Assembly: GCF_001625305.1 (NCBI RefSeq)
Contig: NW_017803921.1
Location: 352,100-416,099, forward strand
Reading direction: 5' to 3'
Length of the DNA stretch: 64,000 nucleotides
Source of the DNA: Branchiostoma belcheri
Lineage: Eukaryota > Chordata > Leptocardii > Amphioxiformes > Branchiostomatidae
Position numbers and translations under genes: made by a program. How positions within the stretch are numbered: the stretch's first letter is position 1; each line of letters begins with the position of its first letter. Shown here in pieces: positions 59,040-64,000 of this stretch. The notes under the pieces were generated by a model, which was not told the DNA's origin, searched no databases, and was given only the letters and a program-made list of their open reading frames with translations.

Positions 59040-59730
59040 CTCGTCAACATGGACCCTACGGTACGTATTTACTTCATATTCCCTTTAGAATATACGACTG
59101 TACGCCACAAGACAGAGAATTTTCAGAACAAACAGCTAAAAGACGAATTTCAGGGTCAAGCCTAGGGGTACGCCGTACAGGTAGGTAATGAAACCGTGTC
59201 AACATGACCCTACGGTACGTATTACTTCATGTTGCCTTAAAACATATCTAAGAGACTAAGACTGCACGCTACAATACAGAGAAGTTTCAGCAAAAACAGC
59301 TACAAGACGAATTACAGGGTCAATCTAAACAGGTGCCTAGGGGCACGACTTACATGTAGGTAATGAAACTGTGTCAACATGACCCTACGGTACGTATTAC
59401 TTCATACTAGTATTCCCTTCAAAAATATCTAAGAGGCTAAAACTGTACGCTACGATACAGATATTTTGGGGACGTAATAGCGACATGACACATGTCAGGG
59501 TCAAGGGTGACTTACATGTAGACAGGTGCCTAGGGGCACGCCATAGGTAAACGAAATCGTGTTAACATGGGCCCTTCGGTACATGATGCTTCGTATTCTC
59601 TCAGAAATGTATCTAGGAGACTTAGACTGTACTGTACGGCGGAGAACTACTGTAGGCCCGAACAGAGCCTTGTTAAACCGCGGTAGCATTGACACCTGGC
59701 TAGTCCCTAGTGTAAATACATTGTCAAAAT
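59040..59730 (+). repeat. Tandem repeat containing the MMP first exon and its donor
   Basis: The segment caacatg(g)accctacggtacgtatt...cttcatattccc...gtagg recurs at 59045, 59200, 59374 and 59563, with spacings of about 155, 174 and 189 bp. Every copy keeps an ATG, and the first three keep a GTACGT donor. Later copies lose one G (acATGaccc), which would change the reading phase. Confidence 0.75.
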
Positions 59731-62700
59731 TGGACCACCATATTAGCTCAATATCATACACTGCGTAAATACCAGTAACATAAATGACAATATCAAGATT
59801 TCACTTTTTTTCATTTCTCTACTTCATGGTATAGCAACCATAGAACATACGTAGGAGCACAACTGACTCGTTTTATTTGCTAACGTTTAGCTCATTAATT
59901 TTGCGTGAGAACGCTGAAAGCCTTCTGGCTAGCTGTCATTGTTAGCCAAAATACGTATCAATGCCCCGTAACAATACACACGCCCTGTCACAGTGTGTAA
60001 TGGTAGTGTAACGTGGTATGGGGCTGGGTATTACACTAATCCAATGCACACAAATAGGTGTTCTGTTAGTCAAATGGCGGACACAATGTAATAATATATA
60101 ATTTGGGTTTGGGGTACACCATATACAGTATCAATACGTTGTTGTGTTGAGTTCTCTACCAAATACTAAGTTGGCCTGTTCTAAATAATTATGCTAAAAT
60201 ACGTTGTCTTTGATTATCCAAAAAAAAAACGCATTCAGAAACTATAATTTAAAGCATTGATGTCTACTATCTCCCAGCCGACTTCCTTGTTTTCCTTACG
60301 ATATAGGAATGCCAGCAGTACCTCGAGCATTACGGCTACCTGCCCTGTGGCTGTGATGAGGCCGACCGACCGGAAGCGGAAGTGAAGACGGCTCTCGCCA
60401 AATTCCAGAAAGCTGCAGATGTTCCAGAAACAGGTAGGGTACTATTTCTTTGCACCTGTAACGTGGCTTTGAACCTGAAACTAAAAGACCGAAACGACAC
60501 GCAATGAAAGTGTTTGAAGTGAAAATTATTTTGCAGTCAACTTTGGTGTACTGGCCGTCCTCCCTTTTGGTGGATTGAAGTTTAATTAAGACATTTGGCA
60601 AGTCACTAGGTCTTTAATAGCAAAAATCTGATTTCTGACAAAGTCAAAAGTGCTTGCTTATCCTGAAGGTGGTCGAATGCAAGGTCAGAAACTAACCACT
60701 TTATTTGTTCGACACTGCCACCACAGGTGAGGTTGATGACGTCACTTGCAGTAAAATGTCAGAGCGACGCTGTCTCCGGCCTGACCCAGCCGCCCTGACG
60801 GAGGCTCCACCCGGCAACACGGACACGCTGGCTACAGGTGTGACTTTCTTTCACGGTTACGTTCGTCGTAGGGTACATAACACACTACCTTCGCAAGCAC
60901 GCAGCGATGGCTAGCTGTATCACAGCGAAGATCATTTGTGTGGGTAGTTAAGACTGATACTCATACGTACACTACCGTGAAGAATTCCAATCCTTAAGCA
61001 CATATTAGACCACAAGTAAATGTTCACTATCTACAGTGAAAAATAACCTTTACATATGTTTTAACTTTAAATAAAGGTGGTCTTAAAGATAGGATTTCGT
61101 GCAGTGGTAGTCATAGCCAGTAATGCCCCTTTCTGCCCTAGGTATTCGCACTAGAGGCACAACCGTATGGAGTAAACACAACTTGACGTACAGGATCAAA
61201 GGTTATACGTCAGACCTGCCACGGGAAGACGTGGATGACGCTGTCAAACGGGCATTCAAGGTATTCTGTGCTGATTTTCTACCTCAAAAGCTCTATGAGT
61301 GTCGTTTACCTGAGTGTCCAACCTTCATCAACATGTTTCCCAAATACTTTTTGCAGCTGTAAACCCATGTTAGTTTCAATAGAAAAACAGACTTTGATAT
61401 TGAGACATGGCGTAGGCAGTGGGCGAGGGACGATGTCCACTTCCCACGACCCATAGGTGCCTCCATCACAAGCTCTTAAGGGCATGTGTTTCAAGCTATT
61501 GGATCTACTTATTTTCTCGAAGAAGGACAAAACTTCATCTGAAAATTGGAATCGGAACGAATTCTTTTGAAAAAAAAAGTTTTTGAAAATTGGCTCTAAC
61601 CCCTCAAAATGTTGGTTTCTGTTATGCTGCTTTTTGTTTACATTTAGCTGTGGTCTGACGTCACGCCGCTGACCTTCAGGAAGGTCAAGAAGAAAGCTGA
61701 CATCGAGATTTCGTTCGAGAAGCACGACCACGGGGACGAGGCTCCGCTGGACGGGCCGGGCGGCACCCTGGCGCACGCATTCTTCCCCGGGCGGGGGATC
61801 GGCGGAGACCTGCACTTCGACGACGACGAGACATGGACGGTCCGTTCTTTTGAAGGTACGAGTACCGCTTGTTCTTAGTCTTACCTGGAGCCCAGGGCCT
61901 ACACAGGACGATTCTTTGGCACCAGGGCCAACATGCTGCATAGCACTGAATCACTGAGCACTTGGCCAGGTAGGGATGGAGCTTACAGCACCGACGAAAC
62001 CCAGCCTGTAAACCACGTAGGCTACAAGAACCTTAGAGCACAAGTAAAAGTGATACTAGTAAGCCACAAGACAAAAAGCCCCAGTCGTAGAGTCTGCTAA
62101 GGAGGCTAGTTGCCCTAGAAATGATCGCCATTTCTTCCATTTTCCTCTCAGAAAGAAATCACGGTCAACACTAGGGCAACACAGAATCATTGAAAAGACG
62201 ACAAAACGACAAGATATTACTCTAGAAATTATTGCTCTAGAAATAGAGGGAGATTTTTTCGTGTATGAAGGTTCAACCGTTTTCTTCTAACTCTAGGGAA
62301 ACGCAGAATCGTTGAAAAGGCCGCACAACAACAAAATAACCGTAATGATTTTATTGTTACACAACTAAATGTGGCTATTTTCCGAGTATGAATGTTTAAT
62401 CGTTTTTCTTCTCACCTCAGGTACAAACCTGTTTATCGTGGCTGCGCACGAGCTGGGCCACAGTCTGGGTCTGGACCACTCCAAAGTGAAGGGTGCGCTG
62501 ATGTACCCGTGGTACCAGGGCTACACTCCGGACTACAGACTTCACACGGAGGACGTGCGCAGGATACAGCAGCTATACGGTACGACGGGACGGTGTTTTC
62601 TCTTAGAGGGTGCAATCAAAACTGCACAAGAAGGCCATTCAGGGAAAATCTGGCCTATGTGGACAGGTGGTCACTTTAGACAGGATTCTTAAATTGCCTA

Positions 62701-63022
62701 GGTAAAATGGAAAAAAAAGTATCTACCTTTACTAGACTGGTTACCAAACCTATTTTAACATTGACGCCTTTAAATTTTGTGACTTAAAATGTTTTACTCA
62801 AAGGTAGCCTCCATTTATGCCATTATGGGTATCGATATACAAGACATAACATAACATGCGAAACAAAGGATGCAAAGAAGCACACTTACGTGAAATAATT
62901 TGAGAATTTTTATTGCAACATATTATGGTATGCGAATGTATTAATCTATTCCATTTGCAGGAACACGGGCAGCGCCGAGGATTGCAAAAGCGGGTTGTTG
63001 CCGGAGATGTGTTATACTGTAG
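59049..63022 (+). CDS. Compact matrix metalloproteinase without evident signal peptide or hemopexin domain (265 aa)
   Basis: Exons 59049-59060, 60307-60433, 60727-60837, 61142-61260, 61648-61855, 62421-62579 and 62961-63022 total 798 nt in one frame. The propeptide starts [12 protein letters not shown] and carries a cysteine-switch-like [11 protein letters not shown] (Cys62). The catalytic domain follows: [54 protein letters not shown], then zinc site [11 protein letters not shown] (His202, His206, His212) and Met-turn ALMYPWY (Met220). All catalytic residues are present. It ends 19 codons after the catalytic domain in a short basic, Cys-containing tail (AGCCRRC); no hemopexin repeats. MMPs cut extracellular matrix and cell-surface proteins. 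The first exon, MDPT, gives no leader. Either another upstream first exon supplies one, or the protein is intracellular; so the start is uncertain while the rest is firm. Confidence 0.85.
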
Positions 63023-63575
63023 CAGCCTATAGGGGGCGCTAACTTTGGCCATTCACAAACTTCCTGTCCGTTTTTAAAAAGTGTACAGTACACTCTCTCC
63101 AAAGCACAACTCCTTAAAACAGGGTATAGCTATAGCTAATATTTCCCTAAACGTACAATATTGATATGTGTGTTTTTGTTGTTATCGTGCCATGAAAATA
63201 TTTGTGGCCAATTTTCTGAAAAATGGGTGATGGTTTAGTATAGATGAAAACAAGGATCTTAGATTAGTCATTTAAAGATACATTCCCTCATCGTGGTAAG
63301 TGGCTTGATGAAATACATCTGATATATCTCATACAACTTTTCACTGCCTAACCAACCTAGGGTAGCCTCCTTCGCAGTCTTGTTGGGCGTGGGCGTAATT
63401 TTTCTCTGAGCGACGCGAGTAATATGCCGCCGCGAGGGACGATTTGCTGCCGAGGGACTTCTGCCACGGAGAGAAGGTTTCCGCGCTCCACCTTCTCATT
63501 TTAGATATTGACATTGTAGCGCAGTCGAAATGGCAGAACACCTTTTTGTAACAAAGATGTTTAAAATTGGTTTGA

Positions 63576-63581
63576 AATAAA
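63576..63581 (+). terminator. Possible polyadenylation signal of the MMP gene
   Basis: AATAAA 554 bp after the stop codon. The intervening 63023-63575 holds no supported exon. Confidence 0.35.
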
Positions 63582-63766
63582 GTTACTGATTATGATTTTA
63601 TTTTTCTCTTTATACTTCTGTTGGTTTAATTTCTTGCTACTTCCTATTAGTTTGGTCTCTCAATGTAAAATCATCAGGAAATAGACCACCACTTGTAGTC
63701 TGAGGTATTCGGGTTTCCAATGATTATTCATGGCTATCAGTCGGTTAAGTCCGTAAATTATTGGAC

Positions 63767-63866
63767 TCAGGAAGACAATCCCGTCATCCTCTCGCTCACG
63801 TCCCAGAGCTGACGCGCCACTACGTCATCCATGGCCTTCTGGGAAGGCTCCTCGACGGCACAGTCA
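63767..63866 (-). CDS. Last exon of a short-chain dehydrogenase/reductase (partial)
   Basis: The minus strand has an acceptor (ctttcccag) followed by an open frame reading AMDDVVARQLWDVSERMTGL and a stop codon. The ARxLWxxSExMxGL pattern is the usual C-terminus of retinol dehydrogenase/DHRS-type SDR enzymes (RDH11-14 group). Only this 3' exon is in view; the catalytic exons would lie beyond 64000. Phase 2 at the acceptor. Confidence 0.6.
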
Positions 63867-63966
63867 CTGGGAAAGAAAAAAACATCATTGTGACATCGTT
63901 CATGTTCACCTAAACCCAAAGGGGTTTGAGGTACCTAGAGAGAACCTCCTTGCTCATGAGCAAGGT

Positions 63967-64000
63967 AGCCTGGTTACCAAACCTATTATAGCTCCCGAGT
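63967..64000. mobile_element. Start of another TAGCCTGG foldback, cut by the window end
   Basis: tagcctggttaccaaaccta matches the termini of the foldback family at 35319; the rest is outside the window. Confidence 0.5.

Larger units (their letters stand above)
54940..59048. other. Intergenic region between boule and the MMP gene
   Basis: Should hold the boule promoter (left) and the MMP promoter (right). No coding exon is supported. It contains a 208-bp palindromic element (55756-55964), a tandem/inverted hairpin (57426-57515), a foldback with a retroelement tail inside (57536-57961), and little else. Confidence 0.5.

Noticed and set aside
1-64000. CRISPR arrays, tRNA or rRNA genes, bacterial operon signals
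   Set aside because: None seen. The tandem repeats present are simple repeats, coding minisatellites or transposon arms.

Overview
The window looks like nuclear DNA of an invertebrate deuterostome, most probably an amphioxus (Branchiostoma). Genes are split into many small exons with GT/AG junctions, the intergenic space is AT-rich and full of short foldback elements, and the protein set (shuffled death-fold genes, a boule pair, complex I subunit NDUFV3, a Reeler protein, an MMP) fits that group. The species is inference. All gene models below were spliced by hand; in each one the exon lengths and phases close to a single open frame.

Layout. (1) 595-7001, minus: a 12-exon gene for a 948-residue protein with a new-looking domain order, DED - OTU protease - GT4 glycosyltransferase - basic exon repeats - Death. 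(2) 8319-12147, plus: small secreted Reeler-domain protein. (3) 13157-16758, minus: NDUFV3, mitochondrial complex I, with a short form and a long repeat-rich form. (4) 17101-22527, plus: paralogue of gene 1 in opposite orientation, with a dsRNA-binding-like module (duplicated) plus OTU, but no glycosyltransferase or Death domain. (5) 22528-28901: gene-poor, repeats. (6) 28902-41882, plus, and 45339-54939, minus: two DAZ/boule-family RNA-binding proteins tail to tail. The minus gene has two interchangeable exons for the first half of the RRM. (7) 59049-63022, plus: compact matrix metalloproteinase without an evident leader or hemopexin domain. (8) 63767-63866, minus: last exon of a short-chain dehydrogenase running off the window.

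Themes. Genes 1 and 4 share OTU exons of identical length, similar intron sequence, basic exons and acidic C-termini, and both carry an IRF/ISRE-like motif near the 5' end. They look like an innate immune family in which the sensor or adaptor ends (DED, dsRBD-like, Death) are swapped around a constant OTU core. The two boule genes share intron phases across the RRM and R-rich last exons, but each keeps a different conserved half of the vertebrate BOLL protein.

Mobile DNA: a Penelope-like fossil flanked by long inverted repeats, elements with a hammerhead-ribozyme-like core, a LINE end, a TTAA-flanked DNA transposon, hAT-like foldbacks with 8-9 bp duplications, and two unclassified repeat families.
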